A stretch of 64,000 bases of DNA from positions 372,001 through 436,000 of the forward strand of contig NZ_JAUSSN010000002.1 of the NCBI RefSeq assembly GCF_030812335.1. Direction: 5' to 3'. The notes under the pieces were generated by a model, which saw nothing but the letters and a program-made list of their open reading frames with translations, searched no databases and was not told where the DNA came from. Positions 8,942 through 19,420 of this stretch are shown here, in pieces (the stretch's first letter is position 1; every line of letters starts with the position of its first letter). The translations under genes were made by a program, and so were the position numbers. Source of the DNA: Pseudarthrobacter oxydans (GTDB taxonomy: Bacteria; Actinomycetota; Actinomycetes; Actinomycetales; Micrococcaceae).

Positions 8942-8976
8942 CTGGAATTTCCGGCAGCCAGGGCCGGGCCCGCGCG

Positions 8977-8982
8977 TAAACT
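8977..8982 (+). promoter_or_regulatory. Candidate -10 box of the 8989 gene
   Basis: TAAACT, 6 nt, then ATG 8989. A GTG at 8983 touches the -10 box and could not be in a transcript made from it, so this site decides the start. Confidence 0.5.
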
Positions 8983-8988
8983 GTGGAT

Positions 8989-9888
8989 ATGGCCGCATGG
9001 GACACGTCGAATCCGCGCTCGAACCCGCGCGGACCGGGCACGCCCGGGGGCCCCGCGGAACAGGCGGCCATCTTCCGGCACCTGTGCCGTTCCTCGCCGT
9101 GGAAGTGGCAGTCGCTGCGCTTTGAATATCTGGACCGGCCCCTCGCCGTCGATCCCGGCGGCACTGAAACAGCGCCACCTCCGGATCTGGTCCGCGCGTG
9201 GCTGCGCCGCCCCGGCGCCCTGCGGCTGGAGACCGCGGACGGGCTGGTCCTGCAAAGCACGACCGGCATCAATGATTCCCGAGACGTGTTTTATGTCCGC
9301 TCCACCAGAAAAACCTGGCTGCTGCCGCCCCACCTCGTCACCCCGGTCTATGACGACCGCGGCCTGGTCCGGCGCCGCCCCGAAGCGGCCTATGGCGAGC
9401 CCGGTTTCGGCAACGGCCGCTTCGCCGCCGCGCTGGACCCGGTGGAACTGGCAGGCAACGCCCCCGTGCCGCTCGAATTCCCCAACGCCAACGCCGTGGA
9501 ACTGGACGGCATCACCGAAGTGATGCACGAGGGCCGCCCCGCCCTGGAAGCCACCGTCACCCCGAACCCCGGCTACCGCCCCAGCCACCCCGGCGCGCCG
9601 CTGTGCCGTCCGGGCCGCACGCTGGTGAGGGTCGACGCCGGCACGGGCGTTTGCGTCGCCAGCCGCTGGCTTGAGGGTGGTCAGGCAGTCCGCGCCAGGG
9701 AAGGCGGGGCAAGGGAAAGCGAGCCCCGGGACGGGGAGGCGCGGGAAGGGTCCGGGCCGGAAGAATACGGGCACTGGCTTCGGATCCTGGGCGTGGACGA
9801 GTACATGCTCGATGACCTGTTCCTCGCCGAGTCCATGAACCTCACGGACGTCCGCCGGCACATCAGCTGGGAACTCCCGGCCGGCTGA
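8989..9888 (+). CDS. Hypothetical protein, about 299 residues
   Basis: I do not recognise the family. The protein is soluble with no signal peptide or membrane segment. A central region of beta-strand-like alternation (about 60-220, with WLLPPHLVTPVYDDRGLV and HEGRPALEATVTPNPGYRP) resembles the folds of proteins described as lipoprotein-sorting-like, but no motif is diagnostic. A charged, Gly/Glu/Arg-rich insert follows at about 228-250, then a C-terminal HWLRILGVDEYMLDDLFL segment. A leaderless ATG start is likely. It is divergent from the prepilin peptidase and is followed 48 nt later by a GNAT gene that has its own -10. Confidence 0.6.
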   Translation: MAAWDTSNPRSNPRGPGTPGGPAEQAAIFRHLCRSSPWKWQSLRFEYLDRPLAVDPGGTETAPPPDLVRAWLRRPGALRLETADGLVLQSTTGINDSRDVFYVRSTRKTWLLPPHLVTPVYDDRGLVRRRPEAAYGEPGFGNGRFAAALDPVELAGNAPVPLEFPNANAVELDGITEVMHEGRPALEATVTPNPGYRPSHPGAPLCRPGRTLVRVDAGTGVCVASRWLEGGQAVRAREGGARESEPRDGEAREGSGPEEYGHWLRILGVDEYMLDDLFLAESMNLTDVRRHISWELPAG

Positions 9889-9924
9889 CGGCGCGTGTGA
9901 CTGGCCGGTCGCGGCCCGCGCCGC

Positions 9925-9930
9925 TAGGCT
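9925..9930 (+). promoter_or_regulatory. Candidate -10 box of the GNAT gene
   Basis: TAGGCT followed by 6 nt and ATG 9937. Confidence 0.5.
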
Positions 9931-9936
9931 TCCCGG

Positions 9937-10617
9937 ATGACTGAGCTCGCCCGCTTCTGGCCGCCCTTTGGCCTCACCCTGACCACGCCCCGCCTGGTGT
10001 TGCGGCCGATCCGCGACGAGGAGATCCCCGCGGCGGCGGGGGCGGCCCTGAGCGGCATCCACGAACCCGGCCGCAGCCCCTTCAGCAGGCCGTGGGCGGA
10101 GGCGCCGGCCGCGGAACTCGGCCCGAACATGGCGCAATGGTACTGGCGGTGCCGCGGGACCATGTCGCCGCAGGAATGGACCCTGCTCCTCGGCATCTGG
10201 CACGAGGGCGAGTTCATCGGCTGCCAGGACATCGAGGCGAAGGACTTCGCCACGCTGAAGACGGTCAGCACGGGCTCCTGGCTCAGGCAAAGCGTGCACG
10301 GCCGGGGACTCGGCACGGAGATGCGCGCCGCCGTCGCCCTCTACGCCTTCGACTGGCTCGGCGCGGAGGTCGCGGAATCCGAGGCGGCCGCCTGGAACCG
10401 GCAGTCCCTCGGCGTCTCCCGTTCCCTCGGCTACGAACTCAACGGCATCACCCGCGTCAACTGGGGCGGCAAGCTCCACGAAGCCCAAAGAGTCCGGCTC
10501 ACCCCCGCCACCTTCAACCGCCCCGCCTGGCAACTGAACGTGGAAGGCCACGAAGCCACGGCAAAGTACCTCGGCATCGGGCAGCCGGGCGGGGACACGG
10601 CGTCCCCGCGCAGGTGA
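9937..10617 (+). CDS. GNAT-family N-acetyltransferase (RimJ/RimL-like)
   Basis: A 226-residue acetyl-CoA-dependent acyltransferase. The N-terminus LTTPRLVLRPIRDEEI is typical of the RimJ/RimL branch. The acetyl-CoA loop appears as WLRQSVHGRGLGTEMRAA (R-x-x-G-x-G/A), followed by the usual AWNRQSLGVSRSLGYELNG segment. The substrate is unknown. A leaderless start is likely. It converges on phoH2 across a hairpin terminator. Confidence 0.8.
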   Translation: MTELARFWPPFGLTLTTPRLVLRPIRDEEIPAAAGAALSGIHEPGRSPFSRPWAEAPAAELGPNMAQWYWRCRGTMSPQEWTLLLGIWHEGEFIGCQDIEAKDFATLKTVSTGSWLRQSVHGRGLGTEMRAAVALYAFDWLGAEVAESEAAAWNRQSLGVSRSLGYELNGITRVNWGGKLHEAQRVRLTPATFNRPAWQLNVEGHEATAKYLGIGQPGGDTASPRR

Positions 10618-10736
10618 CGACGAACGCGCAAGCCGTGCCGCGGCTCCTTCGCGTAGGAGCGCATCGCGACGTGGGTGGCCCCGAAGGTCGCCCAGCGACC
10701 GCAGCGGGTCGCCAACGTTGTGTCTAAGCGACGGCG

Positions 10737-10773
10737 AAGGGGACGTGGTCGGCGAAGCCAACCACGTCCCCTT
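10737..10773. terminator. Bidirectional hairpin terminator
   Basis: Perfect 13-bp arms AAGGGGACGTGGT and ACCACGTCCCCTT, with a short GGC/GCC pair inside the loop, between the convergent GNAT and phoH2 genes. Confidence 0.85.
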
Positions 10774-10813
10774 CAAGAGGGGAGCCGGGAAGGGGAAGCT
10801 GCAGTAAGCCCGC

Positions 10814-12256
10814 CTAGATCTCAGCCCCCTCGAGCAGATCCGTCACCAGGGCCGCGATCGGCGAGCGCTCCGAACGGGTGAGGGTGATGTGGCCGAAGAG
10901 CGGATGTCCCTTGAGGGTCTCGACGACGGCGGCCACGCCGTCGTGCCGGCCGACCCGGAGGTTGTCGCGCTGGGCGACGTCGTGGGTCAGGACGATCTTG
11001 GAGTTCTGTCCGATCCGGCTCATCACGGTGAGCAGCACGTTCTTCTCCAGCGACTGGGCCTCGTCCACGATCACGAAGGCGTCATGCAGGGAGCGGCCCC
11101 GGATGTGCGTCAGCGGCATCACCTCAAGCATGCCGCGGTCCATCACTTCCTCCACGACCTCCTGGCTGACCAGGGCCCCGAGCGTGTCGAAGACGGCCTG
11201 CGCCCACGGGTTCATTTTCTCCGCCTCGGAGCCGGGCAGGTAGCCGAGCTCCTGCCCGCCCACGGCGTAAAGCGGGCGGAAGACGATCACCTTGCGGTGC
11301 TCCCGCCGCTCCAGCACGGCCTCCAGGCCGGCGCACAGGGCCAGCGCGGACTTGCCCGTGCCGGCACGGCCGCCTAGGGACACGATCCCCACGGAGGGGT
11401 CCATCAGCAGGTCGATCGCCAGCCGCTGTTCGGCCGACCGCCCGTGCAGCCCGAACACGTCGCGGTCGCCTTTGACGAGCCGGACCTGCTTGTCGGCGCC
11501 CACCCGGCCCAGGGCGGATCCCCGCTGGGAGAGGATCACCAGGCCGGTGTTCGTCGGCATCTCGGCCGCCTCCGGGATGAAGACCGGCTCGTGGCCGTAG
11601 AGGGTTGAGACCTCCTCCTCGCTCGCTTCGATTTCCGCGACGCCGGTCCAGCCCGAGTCCTTGACGAGTTCGTTGCGGTACTCGTCGGCCTGCAGCCCCA
11701 TGGCCGAGGCCTTGACGCGCATCGGCAGGTCCTTGGACACCACCGTAACGTCGCGCCCCGCGTTGGCGAGGTTCTTGGCGACGGCGAGGATGCGGCTGTC
11801 GTTGTCCCCGCCGCGGAAGCCGGCGGGGAGCACGTCGGCGGAGATGTGGTTCAGCTCCACCATGAGGGTGCCGCCGTCGTGCCCGAGCGGAATGGGACGG
11901 TCGAGCCCGTTGTGCTCAACCCTCAGGTCATCGAGGAGCCTCAGCGCCTTGCGGGCGAAATAGCCGAGCTCGGGATCGTGCCGCTTGCCTTCGAGTTCGG
12001 TGATGACCACGATCGGAAGGATCACCTCGTGCTCCGCGAAGCGCAGCAGGGCCCGCGGGTCCGAGAGCAGCACCGAGGTGTCGATCACGAAGCTCCGGGC
12101 CGGTTCCTGACTTGCTGTCCCTTCCCCGGAAACAGCAAAACCGGCTGCAGCGTCAATCTCCGCTGCACCGGTCTTTGAGGTGGCTCGCTTGGCGCGAGAG
12201 GTAGCTTTCTGTCCCTGGTCGGTCACGACGTCGGGCAGTTGTTCAGAAATAGCCAC
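10814..12256 (-). CDS. phoH2: PIN domain-PhoH ATPase (PhoH2)
   Basis: A 480-residue fusion of a PIN-type ribonuclease and a PhoH ATPase, known in mycobacteria (Rv1095) as a sequence-selective RNA helicase/RNase. The PIN domain (about 55-185) has [10 protein letters not shown] and an acidic GGDNDSRI cluster. The PhoH domain has Walker [10 protein letters not shown] at 295-303 and Walker B-like [12 protein letters not shown] 12256 is chosen because GGAG lies 6 nt upstream; in-frame codons back to 12337 are unconserved. A 23-codon ORF with a strong Shine-Dalgarno precedes it. In mycobacteria phoH2 has a small antitoxin gene (phoAT) upstream, but no clear homologue is visible here. Confidence 0.9.
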   Translation of the reverse strand: MAISEQLPDVVTDQGQKATSRAKRATSKTGAAEIDAAAGFAVSGEGTASQEPARSFVIDTSVLLSDPRALLRFAEHEVILPIVVITELEGKRHDPELGYFARKALRLLDDLRVEHNGLDRPIPLGHDGGTLMVELNHISADVLPAGFRGGDNDSRILAVAKNLANAGRDVTVVSKDLPMRVKASAMGLQADEYRNELVKDSGWTGVAEIEASEEEVSTLYGHEPVFIPEAAEMPTNTGLVILSQRGSALGRVGADKQVRLVKGDRDVFGLHGRSAEQRLAIDLLMDPSVGIVSLGGRAGTGKSALALCAGLEAVLERREHRKVIVFRPLYAVGGQELGYLPGSEAEKMNPWAQAVFDTLGALVSQEVVEEVMDRGMLEVMPLTHIRGRSLHDAFVIVDEAQSLEKNVLLTVMSRIGQNSKIVLTHDVAQRDNLRVGRHDGVAAVVETLKGHPLFGHITLTRSERSPIAALVTDLLEGAEI

Positions 12257-12291
12257 ATCGACTCCAGCCCCGGGGCGCATGCCCGGAATTG

Positions 12292-12363
12292 TTATTGGTG
12301 AGGCGGCTCGGCCTGAAGGCCGGACGCGGCCTCCCATACACCCGGTGCGAACTTCCGCTCCAT
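12292..12363 (-). CDS. Candidate 23-residue leader peptide of phoH2
   Basis: ATG 12363 to TAA 12292 encodes 23 residues ([17 protein letters not shown], then AEPPHQ). GGGGAGG ends 7 nt before the ATG, a better ribosome-binding site than that of phoH2, whose GTG lies 35 nt past the stop. A possible -10 (TACGTT, 12410-12415) would give a leader of about 40 nt. There is no homology evidence; support is the RBS and position only. Confidence 0.35.
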   Translation of the reverse strand: MERKFAPGVWEAASGLQAEPPHQ

Positions 12364-12489
12364 GTACTGGCCTCCCCGATCAGCTGGCGGTTTGCCTGCT
12401 GATGGGATTAACGTACGTCCGGGGTGCGACGTTTCAGCGCCAATTTTTCGGCGATTCTTATTGCCATCGTGTGAACACCGGATGTCGCG

Positions 12490-13263
12490 TCAGGAGCCGT
12501 AGCGGCGCTGCCTGCCGGCGTAGTCGCGGAGGGCCCGGAGGAAGTCCACTTTCCGGAAGGCAGGCCACAGGGCCTCGCAGAAATAGAACTCGCTGTAGGC
12601 GCTTTGCCACATCAGGAAACCGGAGAGCCGCTGCTCCCCGGAGGTACGGATCACGAGATCCGGATCGGGCTGGCCGCGGGTGTAGAGGAAGCGCGAGATG
12701 TCATCGACGCTCAGCTCGTCGGCCAGTTTCCCGATGTCCGTGCCGCGGGTGACGGCGTCGTGCAGCAGTTCGCGGACGGCGTCGACGATTTCGCGGCGTC
12801 CGCCGTAGCCGACGGCGACGTTGACGTGGAGTTTCTCGCGCGCCGGGGTGCGGGCCGTGAGCCGGTTGAGCCGGGCGGCGAGGTAGTCAGGCAGCAGTTC
12901 CGGGGCGCCCATGGCGTGGACCGAGATTTCAGCGTCCTCGTCCAGCCTGTCCAGCGTGTTGGCGATGATCCCCATGAGCAGGTCGAGTTCCTCGCCCGAG
13001 CGGTTCATGTTGTCCGTGGAGAGCATGTAGAGGGTGACGACTTTGACGCCGAGTTCCTGGCACCAGCCGAGGAACTCGTGGATCTTGTCGGCCCCGGCCT
13101 GGTGCCCCTGGCTGGTCGGGGCGTTGAACTGCCGGGCCCAGCGGCGGTTGCCGTCCACCATCACGCCGATGTGCCGGGGAATGCGTTCCGGGTCCAGGGA
13201 CCGCTGGAGTCTGCGCTCGTAGAAGCCATAGAGGAACCCGGGCATTTCCATCCGGAGATTCAC
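12490..13263 (-). CDS. uppS: Cis-prenyl (isoprenyl) diphosphate synthase, UppS family
   Basis: Condenses isopentenyl diphosphate with an allylic diphosphate to give Z-polyprenyl diphosphates used as cell-wall glycan carriers. The catalytic motif HIGVMVDGNRRWA is at 31-43 (D37), and RTSGEQRLSGFLMWQSAYSE forms the IPP site. The N-terminus FLYGFYERRL matches the Rv1086-type (Z-farnesyl diphosphate synthase) branch, so a short product is possible but is inferred. GTG 13263 is preferred because GGAAG precedes it and a TAGCCT -10 at 13297-13302 would start the mRNA after the upstream ATG 13293. It is divergent from trhA. Confidence 0.92.
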   Translation of the reverse strand: MNLRMEMPGFLYGFYERRLQRSLDPERIPRHIGVMVDGNRRWARQFNAPTSQGHQAGADKIHEFLGWCQELGVKVVTLYMLSTDNMNRSGEELDLLMGIIANTLDRLDEDAEISVHAMGAPELLPDYLAARLNRLTARTPAREKLHVNVAVGYGGRREIVDAVRELLHDAVTRGTDIGKLADELSVDDISRFLYTRGQPDPDLVIRTSGEQRLSGFLMWQSAYSEFYFCEALWPAFRKVDFLRALRDYAGRQRRYGS

Positions 13264-13389
13264 CTGGCTTCCTTGTACGACTGCAGTGCACATCCTAGGC
13301 TACCCGCCGGAGCACGGGCCGGGGCGCAGGGACGCTGCGGTTTCGCCCGCCAGCCATGTTACTCGCAGGTAACTTACTGGACCGTAGGA

Positions 13390-13395
13390 TAATAT
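13390..13395 (+). promoter_or_regulatory. Candidate -10 box of trhA
   Basis: TAATAT, 6 nt, ATG 13402. Confidence 0.5.
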
Positions 13396-13401
13396 GGCGG
13401 C

Positions 13402-14124
13402 ATGGAAAGCAACACCCACGAGCCCAGGCCGGAGCAGCCTGCGGACCGTAGGACCGGCCCGATGGACGACGCCGCGATCCGGCTGGCGGAACTCCTGATG
13501 ATCAAGCCCAAATGGCGCGGCTGGATCCACACGGTGACGGCTCCGCTGGCGCTGGCCGCCGGGCTGGTGCTGGTGATCCTGGCCCCGACGCCGGACCTGA
13601 AGATCGCCTGCGCCATATACGCCTTCACCGGGGTCCTGCTCTTCGGCATCAGCGCCATCTACCACCGGGGCAACTGGTCCCCGGGAGTGAAGATCGTGCT
13701 GAAGCGGCTGGACCATACGAACATCATGCTGGTGATCGCCGGAAGCTACACGCCGCTGGCCTGGGCCCTCCTGGACCGGGACAAGGCCGAACTGCTGCTG
13801 TGGGTGATCTGGTCCGGGGCCATCCTTGGCGTGCTGTTCCGGCTGCTGTGGACCGACGCCCCGCGCTGGCTGTACGTGCCGATCTACATCGCCCTGGGCT
13901 GCGGCGCGCTGTTCTATCTGCCGGAATTCTTTGCCGCCAATGTCGCCTCCGCCGTCCTGATCTGCGTGGGAGGTGCCCTCTACATCACCGGCGCCGTGTT
14001 CTACGCGTTGAAGAAGCCGAACATCAGCTACTCACACTTCGGCTTCCATGAGCTGTTCCACGCGCTCACGGTCTTTGCCTTCGCCGCGCACTACATCGCG
14101 ATTGCCATCGCCGTCCTGAGCTGA
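13402..14124 (+). CDS. trhA: Hemolysin III family (TrhA/PAQR) membrane protein
   Basis: A 240-residue protein with about seven transmembrane segments. The family's zinc-site residues sit in ISAIYHRG, LDHTNIM and FGFHELFHALTV. TrhA proteins are implicated in membrane energetics or lipid homeostasis; despite the name, toxicity is not implied. The same gene order (Rv1085c beside Rv1086) occurs in M. tuberculosis. A leaderless start is likely. Confidence 0.88.
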   Translation: MESNTHEPRPEQPADRRTGPMDDAAIRLAELLMIKPKWRGWIHTVTAPLALAAGLVLVILAPTPDLKIACAIYAFTGVLLFGISAIYHRGNWSPGVKIVLKRLDHTNIMLVIAGSYTPLAWALLDRDKAELLLWVIWSGAILGVLFRLLWTDAPRWLYVPIYIALGCGALFYLPEFFAANVASAVLICVGGALYITGAVFYALKKPNISYSHFGFHELFHALTVFAFAAHYIAIAIAVLS

Positions 14125-14161
14125 ATTTCCGCCGGGACCAACTGCCTGCCTGCGCGGATTC

Positions 14162-14241
14162 TCCCCACCTTTGGGACAGCGTCGCCGCGACTCACCGGCA
14201 CTTCTGCCCGACACACCGGGCGCCGACTTCAAAGGTGGGGA
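14162..14241. repeat. Long inverted repeat past trhA
   Basis: Perfect 12-bp arms, TCCCCACCTTTG (14162-14173) and CAAAGGTGGGGA (14230-14241), 56 bp apart. They lie in the convergent gap between trhA and the HAD remnant and could act as a terminator or be a dispersed palindromic element. Confidence 0.6.
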
Positions 14242-14268
14242 ATTTCCGGGGTCAGTGTCCGCCTGTCA

Positions 14269-14396
14269 GTGCCGTCCGGCCTCGATAAGAGCAGGAAGCG
14301 GCGGCGTGCAGGAACAGGTCCGGGGCGGGTTTGCCGCCGGCGACTCGACCAGGACGCCGTCACAGTCGAAAACCACGAGCTCGAAACCGTCAAAGG

Positions 14397-14400
<4 letters not shown>
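14269..14400 (-). pseudogene. Decayed HAD-superfamily phosphatase
   Basis: ATG 14400 overlaps the TGA stop of the DUF255 gene (ATGA), as in an operon. The first about 20 residues, MTFDGFELVVFDCDGVLVES, are a good HAD motif I with nucleophile Asp. The frame then loses homology and stops at 14269. In the next frame the same bases encode GKPAPDLFLHAAA, the HAD motif III region that normally lies well over 100 residues further on. The gene has therefore suffered a large internal deletion that also broke the frame, and the Asp-rich C-terminal motif is gone. It cannot make an active enzyme. Confidence 0.8.
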
Positions 14401-16716
<2,316 letters not shown>

Positions 16717-16739
<23 letters not shown>

Positions 16740-17070
16740 CACCGTTGGCTTCCGGGCGGGTGGCGGGCTGACCGGCGGGGTCCTGGGCCCGGGCGGTCCC
16801 CGTCCCCGTCCCGGCGGTCCGGGGATCACCCTCGAGGGAGGCTGCCTCGGCGGCCGCCGCGCGCTCCTCCTCGACCTGGGCGCGGTACCGGACGCGGCGG
16901 ATGCGCCGGACCATGTCCACAATCAGCAGCGCCGTCAGCACCACGATGAAGGCGGTCAGGAGGAATCCCAGCAGGCCGGGCGTCACCTGGTCCTGGGACA
17001 GTCCGGGGCGCAGCGACGGCGTGGGGGTGGGCGCCGGGGTGGTTGCCAGGGCGAGGAGCAAGGAATGCAC
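16717..17070 (-). CDS. Small single-pass membrane protein (Rv1083-like)
   Basis: 117 residues with a weak hydrophobic N-terminus (HSLLLALATTPAPTPTPS), one clear transmembrane segment (about 35-57, GLLGFLLTAFIVVLTALLIVDMV) and an Arg-rich then Glu/Ala-rich cytosolic tail. Function unknown. GTG 17070 is chosen because AGAAGG lies 9 nt upstream. It sits between mca and the DUF255 gene as Rv1083 does, and its stop overlaps the DUF255 start. Confidence 0.65.
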
Positions 17071-17182
17071 GGTTTGGAACCTTCTATGGGGCTGAATGGC
17101 GGCCCGGCGGGGGCTGGCCGCGGAGCTGCGTTGAACTGATTTCACAACGCCTTCTACGCGTCATAGAAATGGCCTGTTGGGT

Positions 17183-18088
17183 CTATCTTAGCCCGGCGAA
17201 GAAGTCCTTTTCAGGAAGTTCGACCGGGACCCTGGCCTGGATCAGCGAGTAGTCCTCCCAGGGCCAGACGCGGCGCTGCATCGCCGGCGAGACGGCGAAG
17301 AAGAAGCCCTCCGGGTCCACCTGGGTGCGGTGTGCCCGCAGTGCGTCATCGCGTGCTTCGAAGAAGTCGCCGCACTCGATCTGGGTGGTGGTCGGGTGGG
17401 TCGGCGCGGGCGGGGTGTGGCCCTCGGCGTCGGCTTCGAGCCAGACCGCGAGGCGTTCTGCATACGGCGAGCGGAGACCCGATTCCTCCAGCGCGAAGTG
17501 CAGGGCACGGAACCGTTCGGGGCTGAAGGCGCGGTCGTAGTAGAGCTTGTCCGGCGCCCAGGCTTCGCCGGTTCCGGGGTAGCGGGCCGGGTCCCCGGCG
17601 GCTTCGAAGGCCTCGACGGCGACCCGGTGCGCCATGATGTGGTCCGGGTGCGGATACCCGCCGTTCTCGTCGTAGCTCAGGATGACCTGGGGCTTGAACT
17701 CACGGACCAGCCGGACCAGCGGGGCGGCGGCCCGCTCCAGTGGCAGCGTGGCGAAGGACCCTGCCGGCAGCGGCGGCAGCGGATCGCCTTCGGGCAGCCC
17801 CGAATCGACGAAGCCCAGCCAGCACTGGCGGACGCCCAGGACCTTGGCGGCGTGCTCCATCTCCAGCCGGCGCGCGCCGGCCATGTCGCGTTTGGGGTGC
17901 GGCTCGCCTTCCACGGCGGGGTTCTGGATGTCCCCGCGGGAACCGTCCGTGCAGGTGGCGACCAGGACGTCGACGCCGGACGCGGCGTACATGGCCATCG
18001 TGGCGGCGCCCTTGCTGGATTCATCGTCGGGATGAGCATGGACAGCCAACAGCCGAAGCGGCGCTGACGGGCTGGGGGACGCTGTCAT
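17183..18088 (-). CDS. mca: Mycothiol S-conjugate amidase
   Basis: Zn-dependent amidase that cleaves mycothiol conjugates to release mercapturic acids for export, a detoxification step unique to mycothiol-using actinobacteria. The PIG-L/LmbE metal site is present: H19 and D22 in HAHPDDE, and H147 in HPDH. Length of 301 residues and the YDENGGYPHPDH motif favour Mca over MshB. ATG 18088 has GAGGAG about 10 nt upstream. DUF4307 and greA follow on the other strand, as in M. tuberculosis. Confidence 0.95.
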   Translation of the reverse strand: MTASPSPSAPLRLLAVHAHPDDESSKGAATMAMYAASGVDVLVATCTDGSRGDIQNPAVEGEPHPKRDMAGARRLEMEHAAKVLGVRQCWLGFVDSGLPEGDPLPPLPAGSFATLPLERAAAPLVRLVREFKPQVILSYDENGGYPHPDHIMAHRVAVEAFEAAGDPARYPGTGEAWAPDKLYYDRAFSPERFRALHFALEESGLRSPYAERLAVWLEADAEGHTPPAPTHPTTTQIECGDFFEARDDALRAHRTQVDPEGFFFAVSPAMQRRVWPWEDYSLIQARVPVELPEKDFFAGLR

Positions 18089-18201
18089 CGTGGGACGGCT
18101 CCTCTTTCATCTACAGGGACAGATTTCATCTACAGGTACAGAACTTTGGCAGGCGTAGGGGCCGGATCGGCGGCGCGGCACATACCCGTCCCGATCCACA
18201 C

Positions 18202-18207
18202 TAAACT
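18202..18207 (+). promoter_or_regulatory. Candidate -10 box of the DUF4307 gene
   Basis: TAAACT, 6 nt, GTG 18214. Confidence 0.5.
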
Positions 18208-18213
18208 GGACTG

Positions 18214-18672
18214 GTGACTTCCAAGGATCAGCCTGCCGCGCCCGCACCTGCAGCTCCCAGCCTAGCCAATCGTTACGGCGGTCAAAAGCGGACGCTCAGC
18301 GGTAAAGCCAAACGCATCATCCTCGTCCTTGCCCTCGTGGCCGGGATCGGCTTTATGGCCTGGATCTCAACGTCGAACGCGACGGAGAGCGTCACCTTCA
18401 AGGACATCGGCTACAGCACTCCGGACGCCACCCTGGCGGAGATCGATTTCCAGGTCACCAAGGAACCGGCCACCGCCGTCAAATGCTCGGTCAAGGCGCT
18501 TGATTCCAAGTTCGCCGTCGTCGGCTGGAAGGTAGTGGACATCGCGCCCAACGCCGCCGACGCCGGCTCGGACGGCGGGCGCACTACCGCCCACCGCGCG
18601 ACCGTGCGCACCGAGTCCGCGGCCGTGTCCGGCGTCGTCGACAGTTGCTGGATTCCCGACGACGGCAAATAG
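18214..18672 (+). CDS. DUF4307 membrane-anchored protein
   Basis: 152 residues with a cytosolic Pro/Ala N-terminus containing LANRYGG, one transmembrane segment (about 30-50, IILVLALVAGIGFMAWIS) and an extracytoplasmic beta-rich domain with two Cys (AVKCSV and DSCWIP) that could form a disulfide. DUF4307 proteins sit between mca and greA in many actinobacteria (Rv1081c); function unknown. GTG start with no RBS, probably leaderless. Confidence 0.8.
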   Translation: MTSKDQPAAPAPAAPSLANRYGGQKRTLSGKAKRIILVLALVAGIGFMAWISTSNATESVTFKDIGYSTPDATLAEIDFQVTKEPATAVKCSVKALDSKFAVVGWKVVDIAPNAADAGSDGGRTTAHRATVRTESAAVSGVVDSCWIPDDGK

Positions 18673-18711
18673 CACCCCGGCACCATGGTGTGATCCACGC
18701 CGCAGCCTTCT

Positions 18712-18739
18712 TTGGTATATCCACAGGATTGACTACAAT
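18712..18739 (+). promoter_or_regulatory. Candidate promoter of greA
   Basis: TTGGTA (18712-18717), 16 nt, TACAAT (18734-18739), giving a leader of about 90 nt before GTG 18835. Confidence 0.5.
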
Positions 18740-18834
18740 GGATCAATACCTTTCCCCCGCTGAGCTGGTTACTGAGTCCTAAAAGTGGCCACCGTGGCGG
18801 GGTCTTTGCTTGTTTGACCACAAAGGAGAAGTCC

Positions 18835-19329
18835 GTGTCTACCACCAACAGCGCAACTGCAGCTTGGCTTACCCAGGAAGCTTTTGACCGCCTGAAGGCA
18901 GAGCTGGACCACCTCTCCGGCCCCGGCCGGGCGGAAATCGTCCAGAAGATCGAGGCGGCGCGCCAGGAAGGCGACCTCAAGGAGAACGGCGGCTACCACG
19001 CGGCCAAAGAGGAGCAGGGCAAGATCGAAGCCCGCATCCGCCAGCTGACCGCGCTGCTCCGGGACGCCCACGTGGGCGAGTCCCCGGCCGACGACGGAAT
19101 TGTCGAGCCCGGTATGATCGTCGTCGCCAAGATCGCCGGCGACGAGGAAACCTTCCTGCTCGGCTCCCGGGAAATTGCCGGCGACTCGGATCTGGACGTC
19201 TTCAGCGAGAAGTCACCGCTGGGTGCCGCCATCGTCGGCCACAAGGCAGGCGACAAGCTCAGCTACACCGCCCCGAACGGCAAGGACATCCTGGTGGAGA
19301 TCCTGTCCGCGAAGCCGTACGTCGGCTAA
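18835..19329 (+). CDS. greA: Transcription elongation factor GreA
   Basis: Stimulates RNA polymerase to cleave backtracked transcripts. The N-terminal coiled coil carries the acidic tip (ARQEGDLKENGGYHAAKEEQ), and the C-terminal domain ends SEKSPLGAAIVGHKAGDKLSY, as expected. 164 residues. GTG 18835 is chosen because AAAGGAG ends 6 nt upstream; the ATG at 18814 lies before the RBS. It has its own promoter and a strong terminator, so it appears monocistronic. Confidence 0.95.
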   Translation: MSTTNSATAAWLTQEAFDRLKAELDHLSGPGRAEIVQKIEAARQEGDLKENGGYHAAKEEQGKIEARIRQLTALLRDAHVGESPADDGIVEPGMIVVAKIAGDEETFLLGSREIAGDSDLDVFSEKSPLGAAIVGHKAGDKLSYTAPNGKDILVEILSAKPYVG

Positions 19330-19354
19330 TACCCGGCCCAACGCAACGCAAGGC

Positions 19355-19396
19355 ACGACTCCGGCCCTCCCCAAGCGGGAGGGCCGGCGTCGTTTT
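19355..19396 (+). terminator. Intrinsic terminator of greA
   Basis: Stem of ACGAC/GTCGT plus 11-bp CCGGCCCTCCC/GGGAGGGCCGG, a 5-nt loop and a following TTTT. This is one of the few in the window with a U-tract. Confidence 0.9.
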
Positions 19397-19420
19397 GCTG
19401 CCTGCGGGCGTCGTGTGGGG

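Noticed and set aside
13402..14124. Hemolysin III as a virulence factor
   Set aside because: TrhA/PAQR proteins are widespread in free-living bacteria; the name does not support toxicity.
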